In this document: positions 36,633 to 48,740 of the stretch, piece after piece
How the letters are laid out: the number at the start of each line of letters is the position of its first letter
How positions within the stretch are numbered: the stretch's first letter is position 1
Source of the DNA: Trichoplax adhaerens
Lineage: Eukaryota; Placozoa; Uniplacotomia; Trichoplacea; Trichoplacidae
Reading direction: 5' to 3'
Length of the DNA: 64,000 bases
Assembly: GCF_000150275.1 (NCBI RefSeq)
Contig: NW_002060960.1
Span: 248,001-312,000 of the forward strand
The notes under the pieces: model-generated
Seen by the model: only the letters and a program-made list of their open reading frames with translations
Told to the model about the DNA's origin: nothing
The model's database searches: none
Made by a program: the position numbers and the translations under genes

Positions 36633-39119
36633 ATGGCAGGAAATGTTCAAGTGGACAATTGGTGCTGTACCAAAATGACAGTGGATCGCTATACATATCT
36701 ATGGAAAATTAATAACTTTAGTTATTGTCGTGAAGAAACTGGTGAAACGTTGAAAAGTTCAACTTTTACAACTGGCCCCGATAAATTAGAATGGTATGAA
36801 GGATAGTTGATACTCTGACAAGCACACGAATCAATCACACCCAATTGAATGAGACCGTGTAGGAACCAAGTGTTAACATGGATGTTTGCATAATCTATTT
36901 TCGCTATCATTCTATTTGCTGTCATGTAGGTGCATGAGAATTAATCCGCGGGGATTGGATGAGGAAAGTAAAGACTATTTATCCATGTACCTATTGTTAT
37001 TATATAGCAATAAGAAAGAAATTCGAGCTAAATTCAAGTTTTCCATCTTGAGTCGTAACGAAGAGGAAGTCAGAGCGATGGGTTAGTGACTATCTTCATT
37101 ACTACTTGAGGCAATCATGCTTACTTACTGCTAAGAATATTCCAATTCGAGTGGATAGGATACAATGATACGCGTCCTTATGCTAGAATCAATAAAACAG
37201 ATGATCAATTTTTGGTTCATCTCTCCATTCTTGTATGTATACAGAAAGCCAACGTGCGTACAGATTTGTCCAAGGAAAAGACTGGGGATTTAAAAAATTT
37301 GTGCGTCGTGATATGTTAATGGATACATCGTATGGATTGTTAATCGACGATCATCTAACCTTATTTTGTGAAGTAAGTGAGACTGGAGTTGATATCACAA
37401 AACAACTACCATGGCTTGATTGTAATCGTTGTTCATGAAAAGTTATAAGGGATATTCAATGCTTCTATGATTGATGCGTTATAGAGTAATGAATCCGCCC
37501 TGTAGCAAGGCGTACATCAAGGCATTTTCCTTTTATCATTGATAGTAACATGATCTACCTTACTCGTAACACGTTTTTGTGTTATTTCGATCACAACATG
37601 GATATCGTAAAATAATACAATTTTATGTAGTATTAACATAATTTTGCCCTCTACTTTCTCTAACATGGCTAAGTCGAAAATACCGTGCTTTAAGATTTCG
37701 TTCCTAGACGGATTCTTACGTAGATTGATTTTCCAAAATATCTTCCAACATTTTAGATCAATGTTGTATCTGATCCTGTCACTCTTGATGGTCGTTTTAC
37801 CGCAGAAGAAGCTGAAGTACCGAAATGTCGATTAGCACAAGACTTGGATCAATTATTTAAAACGAAAAAATTTGCCGATATCACATTTAATATTGGAAAG
37901 GATCAATTGAAAGCTCATAAAGCCATATTGGCTGGTAAGATGTTTGCCTTTTTGCTACTTAATTGTGCATTAGTTATGTAATAAGGATACTTATAGTATG
38001 TGCTAATCGGATAACGATCGCGAGTTCATGAATTTCACACCTTTTACTTGATCCTAATATTGAGCTGATTGTATTGCAAGTAGTATTATTATTATTATTA
38101 TAATAATAGTCATATGGTACCATTTCATCATTAAATTAGCAATGTTGACCAACTTGGTATGCGTATGATAATAATTTAGCAAATTTCATACTTTGTATAC
38201 GGTACGTTTTGTAGATTTGTGTGTCGAAGAGAATACACAACGTTGTAGACTGTTGAAATAATCTTTCCACGTATGATTAAAAAATCTCAGCTAGGTCGCC
38301 TGTCTTTGATGCAATGTTCAAGCATTGTATGGAAGAGCAACGCCAAGTAAGTTGTATCCAAAACTTACCAATCGATACATTATCATAAATATGGGAAGAT
38401 TTTAATTAATCGACAGTACCGTGCACGCATAATTAAAAGATATCATTAAATCATCGCGTCCTTATTGACAGGGTACAGTAGACGTATCTGACATAGAAAG
38501 CGATGTATTTGAAGAGATGATCAAATTCATCTACACTGGGGAAGAACCAGAGCGCATCGATGATCTAGCCGCGGAAATATTAGCGGCTGCGGATAAGGTA
38601 ATTTACTGTACAGCATCATAAACTGCTGCTTTCGGAAATATATCTGCTTTCAATAAAATTATCTTCAATATATGAATATAAAGTATGAAGGGCAAATTAT
38701 TCACTTTCCTCTTGACCTTTTGGTTGACAGTACGATTTACAAAGGTTAAAATCTTTATGTGAAAATTCCATATCAAATAACCTGACTGTTGAGAATGCGG
38801 CTAAAGTGCTAATTATTGCCGATATGCATAATTCTGAAGTACTAAGACAAAATGTTTTGGAGTTTATTAACAGGTAATACCATATCGCTAACCTATAACG
38901 ATTAGTAAGGGTAGGGTATACAGTTATTGGCTTAATGGACGTCATACATCTTTAAATATCTTTTTCAGTCATGCCTTGGAAATCGTTGAAACCGAAGGCT
39001 ACCAACATTTGTTGAAGAGTTATTCTCACCTTATAACCGACGCATTCCGCACCTTAGCAAGATCTTGCAATAGCAAAACCGATGTAACATCGACCAGAAA
39101 GAAAGTGCGCTTATCATGA
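36633..39119 (+). CDS. SPOP-like: SPOP-like MATH-BTB ubiquitin ligase adaptor, complete, 8 exons, 364 aa
   Basis: Exons 36633-36793, 36930-37081, 37245-37372, 37757-37934, 38291-38346, 38472-38597, 38731-38873 and 38969-39119; total 1095 nt with every phase consistent. The MATH domain (about residues 15-150) is near-identical in style to vertebrate [54 protein letters not shown]. The groove residues used by SPOP to bind degrons (the Y of SMYLL, F of KFKFS, Y of AYRF, W and F of DWGF) are all present. The BTB domain (about 180-290) has [25 protein letters not shown] and FIYTGEEP; a short BACK-like region follows. The C-terminus ends RKKVRLS, in the position of the SPOP nuclear signal. Role: substrate receptor of Cullin-3 E3 ligases, mainly nuclear. 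Length is close to the family (about 374). The ATG at 36633 gives an N-terminus matching the family's ..W(C)..(K) lead-in. Confidence 0.95.
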
Positions 39120-40227
39120 TTGTACTTATTATTATTGTTATACAGAGATACTTGATTTAACGTTATATTCTAAAATTCATGATCATTATCATGGGCGATA
39201 ACCTAAAGTAATTTCTATGTAATTCAAAATTTCAAAAATTTTATTGATTCTCCCTTCATGTACATACTTATGTACTGTACCATACGTACTGTATGCAGAA
39301 AGCTGTATATCTATCTCGTGTAGTTATAAAATGTTTCATAATGAATATGTTGCCGATTTTGATCTAGCTACAAGTGCTAAGGCGCTTGTCGACTTATCTT
39401 CAAAAGCTAGCAAATCTGTTCATGATTTGTGGCGGATAGCGTGTGCAAATTTAAACTCAATTATTTCCACTATGATGGTAACTGAAAAGCATGCACCTGA
39501 CGTCTTGCAAACAGGAAATCTTTAAATATTGGAAGAGCAAAGAATATGGTGACATGCCACGATAGATGCGCGTAATATACGAACGTTATTTGAACTCATC
39601 GTTGAAAACTGTGTGATAAAACTAATTAATTTAAGATTTAGGATCTCATTTTCCATCCAAGCTATCTAGGATCATTAATAGCTCAGGCGAGCTAACAGTT
39701 AACTGAATGATTTGCTCCCTAAAGTATGATATTGTTTGTTGTATTAAATAGATTTTACCTCATATTCAAGATGGCACATGCATGTAATAAGGATACGAAT
39801 ATGACTATAGCACTAGAGTTATACAATAACGATAAAAGTTCATTTTTTATATAATGACAAGAGTGTATATATACTGTACAACATCCACTCTTTCCAATAG
39901 AGCAACACCAGATATTGTCGTCATCATTTGTCAAAAAGGATGTTTTCAATTTTGTTGTAATGTCGGTTAAGTAAACTTATTTTGACTGCCATATGCTATG
40001 ATAGAAAAAACTGAAATTTTATTACGATACCTTATTTCTAGAACTGCTTCTAGTTAACACCAATCAAGCAATAAAGTAAAACCAGAAAAATGACGTTATA
40101 TAAGTTATTAAAACCGATCGAAATAATACAGATTTCTGCTTAACTACAAGCATGTTAATGCCTTAGAATTTTAAAATAATGGAATGAAAATCACAAACAA
40201 AGAAGACCCAGTTAGTAGAATAAGTTC
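39120..40227. other. Spacer between the SPOP-like gene and the myosin light chain gene (convergent ends)
   Basis: The two genes point towards each other, so both 3' UTRs should lie here. A reverse-strand AATAAA-type signal is seen near 40017-40023, about 205 bases beyond the light-chain stop. A 64-codon plus-strand ATG frame (39331-39525) has reasonable composition but no recognised homology and no splice support; it could be chance. Confidence 0.45.
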
Positions 40228-42044
40228 TTAACCAGCCATAATTATTTTGACGAAATCTACAAAATACAGTGAAAATATTGAAAACTTTAGATTCAATTGA
40301 TAGCAAATGAAAAAATTTCGTTTACCTTCGTAGTTAATCATGCCTTGGGAGTCGTCGACACCACTCAATAGTTGTTCAACATCATCATCGCTTAATTTCT
40401 CTCCTACATTGGTGAAATTATGAAATGATTTAGCCAACAGTGATCCTTAATTAGGGCAAAAAGATTGCAATCTTTCATTAAAATCGTCATGTAGCTCAAA
40501 AGGATGTGAGGTTTTCGGTAATTGTCGTTACTCAATGACTTGGTCTTACTCTATCTCAAAAAGTAGAGAAAATGGAATACAACAACTCTTTGACGGTTAA
40601 CTGCGCGTCTTTCTAGCGGATGATTACCATCTTCAAATGGCAACTAAATGTATCATCGTGATAAATGTTACACAATACAATAACAACTTTTACTATATTA
40701 CATTACTGTGAAAGATTGAACGATTACTGCCGACAACATTTACTTTAGTTAATACGAAAGCTAACCGTTTCGCATTGGAGTCACAACATAGACAGAATAC
40801 TACGTTGTGCTATCACACAAATTGAGTTGCATTGTACTTTCACTTATTCAAGGAAAAGCGCATTCTATTTTCACTTATTTAACGAAAAGCGTTACCTAAA
40901 CTGGTCAGCACATGCCGAAGTTCCGCTGAGTTAATCGTACCATTGCCATCCTTGTCAAATACACGTAAACCCTCAACAAAGTCCTCCAGAGATCCTTGAT
41001 CACGCTTCTGCCGTGAAGCCTGAAGGATTGGTAGAAATTCTTCAAAGCTGATTCTTTTAACACCTATAACGGCCGTTATATTCAACATTAGTATGTAGCA
41101 AGATTGATCAGATTGATGTTCATTTTACGACCGCTGACTACAACTTGACAGGCATGGAATTAATTCATTACTATGTAACAAGCCTTTTCTCGATTAGTAT
41201 GTTGTACATTATTAGCAAGCATCCCCTTGATTGTATTTCATATTACAATCGATTGATTGCCTAACTACCGAATCGACCAAGCTATTCCAATTGTTAAGGT
41301 CCAATTTTGAAATAGTTATTCAATTTGTATAGACATTGATTGCAAGCACAAGCCTACCGTTGGGATCGATCTCTTTGACAACTTTGGTCACCTCTGCCTG
41401 AGTAGGGTTCATCCCTAAGGCTCTTAAAACGTCCCCTAGTTGAGCAGAGTCGATTTTTCCATCGCCTTTCTTATCGAAAAGTGAGTAAGCTTCCTTAAAA
41501 TCTAAAAGATAAAGTAAAAGGCATTCATGATGAGGCATATGACTTGCTATGAGACCCTTTCTCTCGTTGACTACCACCAAGTTGGTGGATTTCTGCCAAG
41601 AGATAAACAACGTTTTGGGTGTGGACGTTGTAATACGTCATGTACTTAGTCGTTGAAAATTGAGCATCACTGATTTATGTATTCAACGTCTATATTACGG
41701 CATTTTAAGTTTATGATTAATATTAGATGGATAAATAGAATTAGTGGACTATCCCTAAGGGTTTTAAAATAGCCGATCACAATCATTGGCATCAAGCAAT
41801 GCATAAACAGCAATAGATTTAATGCCCTTGCGGACATGGCCGGCTATGAATGCCCATGCCAATTTTGGCAGACTAACTTACCAGAAATTTCTATTTCTGA
41901 AAATCCGGACTAGTCAGAAAGAAGAAAAACCTATCATTAGATCCATATGACTTGGCTATTCCACTAATCTATCATAAAATGATGGAGTCTTTCCTCCAGA
42001 AAATAGAAAGAGCTGAATATCCATTCGATCCTCTCACTTACCAT
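40228..42044 (-). CDS. Myosin essential (alkali) light chain, complete, 6 exons, 149 aa
   Basis: Exons 42044-42042 (only the ATG), 41909-41882 (28 nt), 41501-41358, 41063-40896, 40403-40326 and 40256-40228; sum 450 nt with phases 0,1,1,1,1. The protein begins [20 protein letters not shown] and follows the essential light-chain pattern: [60 protein letters not shown] and [12 protein letters not shown] at the end. Of the EF-hand loops, [12 protein letters not shown] keeps the canonical acidic positions including the final Glu; [12 protein letters not shown] lacks the Asp at position 3 and the Glu at position 12; the last is degenerate ([12 protein letters not shown]). Role: binds the first IQ motif of a conventional myosin heavy chain and stiffens the lever arm. 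Calmodulin is excluded by the [12 protein letters not shown] block and the degenerate loops. ACTGTA clusters lie within 80-600 bp upstream of the first exon. Confidence 0.95.
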
Positions 42045-43392
42045 TTTGTCTCTTGGCAAAGTGTTGAATAGTAGCGGCGGCGTCGTCTCTCTTTTTCCAA
42101 GCTTATTTTTCCTATCCGACACTGTACCGTACCATCGACTTGCTACTCTATCCTCGCTACAATTTCAGGCCATAGTATCAGTACGCAGTCGTAAAAAGCG
42201 GTTCGGTTCTGAACCGAACCGAACTTCTGACAGGTCTAGTACGCACGCTCGCTGGCAGTACTGTACAGTGTACAGTGTAGCGCTAACAGTACAGTCACTG
42301 TAAAGCTACAGTATATTATACTGTACTGCTCTTTATCATTTTCAGAAAGGTGTCCGACCGTCCGTTTCCAGGTGGCCTGTGGCAAGCCTACATACTGTAC
42401 TGTACCTGAGTGTACAGTACTGTATACAGTATTGTGAATGCACACAGCACTGTACTAGTGTTATTCATCATTTTCAGAAAGGTGTCCGACAGTCCGTTTC
42501 CAGCTCACCTATGGCAAGCCTACAGTACATACTGCACTGTACATGTACTGTACTGTACAGTCTGTACTGTACTGTACAGTACAGTACTGTACTGTACTGT
42601 CTGTACTGTACTGCACTGTTATTCATCAGTTTCAGAAGGGTGTCCGACTGTCCGTTTCCAAGGACCCTACTTGGATGAAAGTAATAGTAATTTAGAGTAT
42701 AGTTTGAAACCGACGTACTGAAAGAACTCAATAATGCAGTAAAAATAAATAAAAACATCAAGGACGAACTGCTCAAGGTTGTAATGATTTGCATAGGCGA
42801 AACTTGAGCCAAATTGAAAGACCTAATGAAGGGCTTCACTATGGCTGAACTGTTTCCAGTGTCAACTGTACAGTATTGTACTGTACACTGTACAGCACCG
42901 TACTGTAGATACGGCTCGCCACGCCCATGAAATCATGGTCCATTCCATGATACTGTACCGTACTGTACAGTAGTTACTGTAACAGTATTATTACCGTACT
43001 GTTTGGTAAAAGAAATTTCCGGCTAAGCCTTTACCAGAGTGTCCATACAGCGTACTCGTCCTTCCTGTAGAGTTCTACCACAGTTATCAACATCCTGCGC
43101 TATTCCTTAAGTTGTTGCTGTTTTTAATCAATGTATTCATTAAATAAATCAAATGGTAGAGCATTATGAATATAAAATGTCGGGCCTAACTTGCAGTTGT
43201 TTCAAAGTACACACTGATCTACAAAGTATAAATAGCTCACCTTGACGATTTTGTACTTTTTTAGTACTGAAATCAACGCCTACAATAAACTACGATACAA
43301 TGATAGCGATACCTAATAGTGATTGTAGAAGGCATTTCTTATTTTTATTTTATGGCGTATTTTGCATAATATTCAATACGTACTTTGATGAC
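42045..43392. repeat. Upstream region of the light-chain gene: ACTGTA clusters and a tandem block
   Basis: 42121-42605 and 42866-42995 are dense ACTGTA/TACAGT. Interleaved is a three-copy unit at about 42330, 42460 and 42625 with the core tttcagaaaggtgtccgac followed by gtccgtttcca (and, in the first two units, tggcaagccta), spacing roughly 130-165 bp. The 5' UTR and promoter of the light-chain gene lie at the left end. From 43000 to 43392 I see nothing recognisable. Confidence 0.65.
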
Positions 43393-43441
43393 TCATGAAT
43401 GAATTCGTTCATGTAATACGAGAATACAGAATATCCTTTGG

Positions 43442-43902
43442 CATTCATTTATGAAGGGCAGGTAGTCCTCATTTATGAAGGGTAGGTAGTCCTCATTTAT
43501 GAAGGGTAGGTAGTCCTCATTTATGAAGGGTAGGTAGTCCTCATTTATGAAGGGTAGGTAGTCCTCATTTATGAAGGGTAGGTAGTCCTCATTTATGAAG
43601 GGTAGGTAGTCCTCATTTATGAAGGGCTGGTAGTCCTCATTTATGAAGGGCTGGTAGTCCTCATTTATGAAGGGTAGGGAGTCCTCATTTATGAAGGGTA
43701 GGTAGTCCTCATTTATGAAGGGCAGGTAGTCCTCATTTATGAAGGGCAGGTAGTCCTCATTTATGAAGGGCAGGTAGTCCTCATTTATGAAGGGCAGGTA
43801 GTCCTCATTTATGAAGGGCAGGTAGTCCTCATTTATGAAGGGCAGGTAGTCCTCATTTATGAAGGGCAGGTAGTCCTCATTTATGAAGGCCAGGTAGTCC
43901 TG
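43442..43902. repeat. 24-bp minisatellite, about 19 copies
   Basis: The unit is cctcatttatgaaggg then taggtagt. Because 24 is a multiple of three, the minus strand is open throughout and reads as about 19 copies of an octapeptide (NEDYLPFI). Variants: CTA/CTG leucine in blocks, two units with Gln, one with Ser, one with Ala. The frame has no ATG (nearest upstream start-like codon is GTG at 43914, with a stop about 60 bases before it), no signal peptide and no recognised splice site, so translation is doubtful. Confidence 0.9.
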
Positions 43903-44657
43903 TTCAAGGTACACGAAGCAGGCCCAACCAAATAATTGTTCGAGATAGAGGTCAATTAAGGAGTCATTGCATTAAGTTAATTAAAAGGTGTACTGTCGAT
44001 ACAAGGTATCGATGTTATACAGTACCTTTGCTAAATCATCCATGATATGAATATAAGAATACACAATACCCTTGGGCACTTTGCATGCTTTTAATTGACA
44101 ACCAGTAGACTCCCTCTCCGCAAATACGCGTCTACCTGGTGTCTATCTAACATTATTGTACCAGTGAATGAAAAGGTTAACACAGGGATAAAAAGGCAGT
44201 TATAAATTACTAAAAGCTATAAGAAGGACGACAACACCATGACTATCTTTGGATTGGCCATATTACCTACTAGTCGATAGTAGTTATATCCATAACGGTC
44301 TTGCACTCATCGTGGCACTCCCTTATTATATTTCAGGATAGTCATCTCCTACTACAGTACAGTATAGAACTGTCCTGCACCAATCAACTTCAACACAACG
44401 CCACTCACATCAACATGTGATCAGATCAGCAATGCTGGTCTCCATCACGTGACTCACGTGAGCAGAATGAGGTCAAAGATTATTGGAGCGAATTTTTATC
44501 TTATCGGTGACACTCCATTAGAGTGGCAGGAAATAGCTTGCGATTCTACATTCTCGGTGAGAAAGTGTTATGGTTGGATAGAATTGATCAAGTTTTCCTC
44601 TTTCAAAGTTCAAGGTTTACTAACTTGAACTTGTGTTGATGAGCAGACTGATTGGCC
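43903..44657. other. Spacer before the first SLC15-like gene
   Basis: No repeat or exon recognised. It should hold the promoter and 5' UTR of the gene starting at 44658; a perfect-looking inverted pair cacgtgactcacgtg is present near 44447-44461 (two E-box CACGTG words), a possible bHLH/USF-type site, unproven. Confidence 0.4.
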
Positions 44658-47600
44658 ATGTCTGCTGAAACACCGACAGAAACAACCACTCTACTAGGAC
44701 AGCAAGAATGTGCCAAAATTAATATTAGCTCTAGCGATGAAGCTGTCCAAGCGAAGATCGTGAATCCTTCCAAAGATGCTCAGTCTATTCCGAATCGGAT
44801 TAAAATTATTGTCTTGTGTATATTATTTACCGAATTTGCCGAAAGTATTGCATTTTATAGTATTGCTGCCAATCTTATATTATTTGCCAATACACATTTG
44901 GGCTTTACGAATACACAAGCAGCGACATTAAGTTTTATCTACGTTGGCACAGGTTATGCTCTCCCTATATTAAGTGGGTACTTAGCGGATTCCCATCTTG
45001 GCCAGTATAACACCATGTATCTTGGTGGCCTAATTTATATTGCGGGTATCTTAACCGTCTTCTTAATGACAGTGCCCTATCAACTGCCTTTCTCTACCAG
45101 TGCCAAAACATCTTATTTTATTGTTGGTCTAATTTTGGTAGCAATAGGGACTGGAGGTATGGCATTGATTGAATGAATCTCATTTCCAAGATAAATTGTT
45201 CTGATAACTTGTCTAGTCGAAAGAATAGACATTCGGTATCAATTAATTGTATTAATAATATATATACAATGAATTAGCCGTTTGACTATGATGAATATGC
45301 TATGAACGATTATGATCTAATAACGGTTGCATTAATATTCCACAATAAATAGATTATAGTGATCTTCAACCAATCATTCTATAATCAGTTTATTATCAAT
45401 TGAACCTATTCAATCTTGCTATGTTATACTTCTCTTTTTAATAGTGTGGATATGATACACTTAGAAACTAGTTAGGATTGAATACATAACAATTATCAAA
45501 AGGGTCTCTTTAAAATAGATATTCGAGTTATATTATTCTGTTACTTATAAAAAATATTCTAATTAAAATTCCTCTCACGATGTACATCCTTAAACTAAAT
45601 TGGAATAGGAGTAACGCTGCTAATTTCCCTAGTGTATCAGCTCTTATACACTATTCGAGAAATTAATCTAGTTGCTAACTCATTATTCTATTGATAATAA
45701 TATTCTAATTAACATTATTATTATGATATATACAAACTCAATTCGAATAAGAGTATCGCTGCTAGTTTTCCTAGTATATTAGTTCGTTCACTATTAGAGA
45801 AAATTAGTCTAGTTACTAATTGCATTATTCTATTGATAGTAATGTCCTAATTGGAATTGTTATCGTGATATACAAACTAAAATTATAATAACAGTGTCGC
45901 TGCTAACTTGCCTATCATATCAATTCATAGATTATTAGAGAAATTAGTCTAGTTACTTCATAAGTAGCTTCGTCAATCTTAGCAAATTGGGTTCAAGCGA
46001 TACAAGACTACATTTAAGATTTTATTCAGAACTTCATTAGATATCTGTATCCATGCTAGGACTTTCAATTCTCGAGCGACATAGGTCTATCAATAGAAAC
46101 CCAGTGACACATAGAATTATATAAAACGAATTCGATCGTAATTGTATAATTGGGGTATAGTAGTTTCGTATTATTTTATTTTTTTTTTTTGGAGGGGGGT
46201 GAATTCTTTCTGGAACGATAGCACATAATAATAAAAATATATGGGTAGTATACGTAGTGATTAATAAAGTTAAATTAGTTACACGTATTCGTATCGCAAA
46301 AGATGATCGTATCGGCGATGGAATTTCCTTGTTTTTCTACTTAAGCACATGATAAGTTTGTGCGTACATTCACGCTAATGAGAAGATGTACTAAAAGATA
46401 AATTGAAAGCAGAATGATAACAATAATGCTTTATGTATTCATTTGATAGCTTATATTCAAAGTTAGGCAGGAAATCATGTCATTTCTTTGCGCATTTATA
46501 ATTTACGTATATATTCTTGTCCTAATGTTGTACTACGTATATTTTGATCAGGTATTAAATCGAATATTTCACCTTTTGGTGCAAGCCAACTGGAAAGTTG
46601 CGGCCCAGTTTATGTCCAAAGATTTTTTGCTTGGTTTTACTTTTCTCTTAATTTAGGATCGCTAATCTCATTCACTGTCGTAGCCTACATACAACAAAAT
46701 GTAAGCTTTTTCTATGGCTTTATGATTCCTTCTATTGCTATGATATTAGCCGTGGCCGTATTTGCATCAGCCCGAAAATACTACGAACTCTATACTCCAA
46801 GTAAATATTTCATAATTCTTGACTAGAATTTCAAATTAACTTAAAATCAAGATAGAAAAAATATTAATAATTTTCACGTCATTATTGAAGTATTACTCCA
46901 TTTGATAATATTCGATCTCTAAGCAAATTTGTACTTTATATTATTGCTAGATAGATATATAAGTTGATTCCATCACTAAGTCTCTTGTTACTTTAATATT
47001 TTTTGCAGAGGGTTCGTTACTTGGAGAAGCGCTAAGTATCACATACCAAAGTTTTAAAGTTAGACTCTCCAAGCGGACTAATATTATTGATAAAAGCAAT
47101 ATCCAAAGTTTCTTCGATTACGCAAAAAAAGAGAATGGGGGAAAATTTGATGCTCATCAAGTGAATAGGATCAAGCCCTTAGGACGCGTAATACCCGTCT
47201 TCCTTCTAATAGTCTTGTTTAGAACGGTTTACTTTCAGGTATGAAAAGCATCCTGCAGCATGAGATTATTTTTGTTCGGTACTTTAGTTCGTGCTATTAA
47301 ATCTTTAATTAATGTTAAGCACATTCGCTATAATGGAAATTATTGTAAACAATGCTTTTACTATTATTCCAGTCAAATTATATTTATATGTTTATAGTAA
47401 ATAATGAAGTCTAAAACCGATAAATATGCGTACTATAAACAACAGCTCTTAAGTATTTCAAATGAAATTATTGCCTAATTCAATAATTGTTTACGATATG
47501 TATGTATTATATCTAATACAATTATAAGTTTAAGAATGACAAAATTTTGCGAAATCTCTTAATCCTACGTTTGGTTTCATATCCTGAATAGATGTCGACA

Positions 47601-48740
47601 ACATGGTTTATACAGGGGGAATCCATGAATTTACAGCTAGGCAATATCAAGCTACCAGTAGCGTTACTCTCTACTTTTGATATTATTTCCGTGATGATTT
47701 TTATCCCAGTTGTAAATTATGGCGTGTACCCTGCATATCAAAAGATATTTGGCAAACGCATTTCCCGATTTCGAAGGATGGGTTAGTAACAAATTTTATG
47801 CCAACAGAGCTACTTTGACAGTAATATTTACTAAGATGTTACAGGTAAGATTTTACTTACATACAGATTATATTTACTAGGAACCGGTATGGTATTTGCT
47901 GCTCTTGCTATGCTTGTCGCTGGAATAGTTGAAAGCAACAGATTAAAAAATGTATACGAAAATCCATTACCTCAGACAGTTTCTGGTAAGACATTCAATG
48001 CTTCTGCGAATATTACCGTCCTTGCTCAGGTACCCCAGTTCGCGTTAATTGGACTAGGTGAAACTTTTACTAGTGTAACAGGTATATCCTACGACCTTAA
48101 ATATTCTTTTTTACCTTTATTATTTATTGTTGAATATCTGTGAGAAATGGTTATTATGAAAATTTTGAGCATAAAAAATATATGCATTTTTATCTATGCA
48201 CTGAATAACTTGGGAACGCTAAAAAAAATGGAAGCATTTGAATTCGCTTATGCTGAAGCACCAGAAGAACTTAAAGGGATTATTACCGGAATGTACCTTC
48301 TGGCTGTCGGTTGCGGCAGTTACTCAGGGTCTTTAGTTATTGCTATCATAAATGCTATAACTCATAACCCTAGTGTCCCTAATTCAAAATGGGTTCCCAA
48401 GAATATTAACGATGGACATCTCGATTACTATTTTTATTTTCTTGCAGGTATCTAAAAGTTGTAGCGTTTTGCAATTTTACCATTTACACTTGATTGTATA
48501 TGATTAAAGATAAAATTTTAAATACTGTTCCATGACTACTTAACAATAATTTGGTCTTTTTATTTTTAATTTAATTTAGCTTTCATGATGCTTAACTTTA
48601 CCCTCTTTGTAACCATGACAACATTTTGGTATAAAGACGATAATTCATATATGACCCATAAACTAACTACGGAAGAGATAGTGCCTGATTTGGATGCACA
48701 AAACATATTATCGATACCAGAGGAAAACGTTAATACTTGA
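44658..48740 (+). CDS. SLC15A3/A4-like proton-coupled oligopeptide/histidine transporter, paralogue 1, 7 exons, 580 aa
   Basis: Exons 44658-45156, 46552-46800, 47009-47238, 47592-47781, 47881-48081, 48235-48447 and 48580-48740; total 1743 nt, phases all consistent. POT/PTR2 family signatures: GYLADSHLGQYNTMYLGG (PTR2 motif 1), RFFAWFYFSLNLGSLISF (motif 2), then YIQQNVSFFYGFMIP, VYFQ and, late, FEFAYAEAPEELKGI, which are closest to vertebrate SLC15A3/A4. It should be a 12-TM carrier of di/tripeptides or histidine in lysosomal or plasma membrane. The ATG at 44658 is the first in frame; an N-terminal TTLLG-like acidic stretch could serve as a dileucine sorting signal (inference). Oddity: the TM1 ExxER proton-coupling motif reads EFAESIAFY, with Ser for Arg. 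It is in tandem with 50902-54221. Intron 1 (1.4 kb) contains a local repeat. Confidence 0.93.
45592..45975. repeat. 140-bp tandem repeat, 3 copies, in intron 1 of the SLC15-like gene
   Basis: Units start at aaact-aatt boxes at 45592, 45734 and 45874 and share agtatcgctgcta, then ctattagagaaattagtctagtta, then attctattgata-taat. A weaker partial unit precedes them. A T-tract followed by a G-tract (about 46180-46200) lies further right in the same intron. Confidence 0.75.

Noticed and set aside
36280-36712. Two overlapping ORFs before and over the start of the SPOP-like gene
   Set aside because: They run in different frames from the well-supported SPOP exon at 36633-36793 and have no recognisable content.
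41882-41896. Alternative 15-nt microexon for the light chain using the nearer acceptor (ttttcag)
   Set aside because: It leaves the wrong phase and places TAG directly after the ATG; the acceptor 13 bases further upstream (ctttctgactag) gives a 28-nt exon with perfect phase and a sensible N-terminus.
42236-42839. ORFs upstream of the myosin light chain gene
   Set aside because: Again produced by the palindromic repeat and the gtccgtttcca units; frames overlap on both strands.
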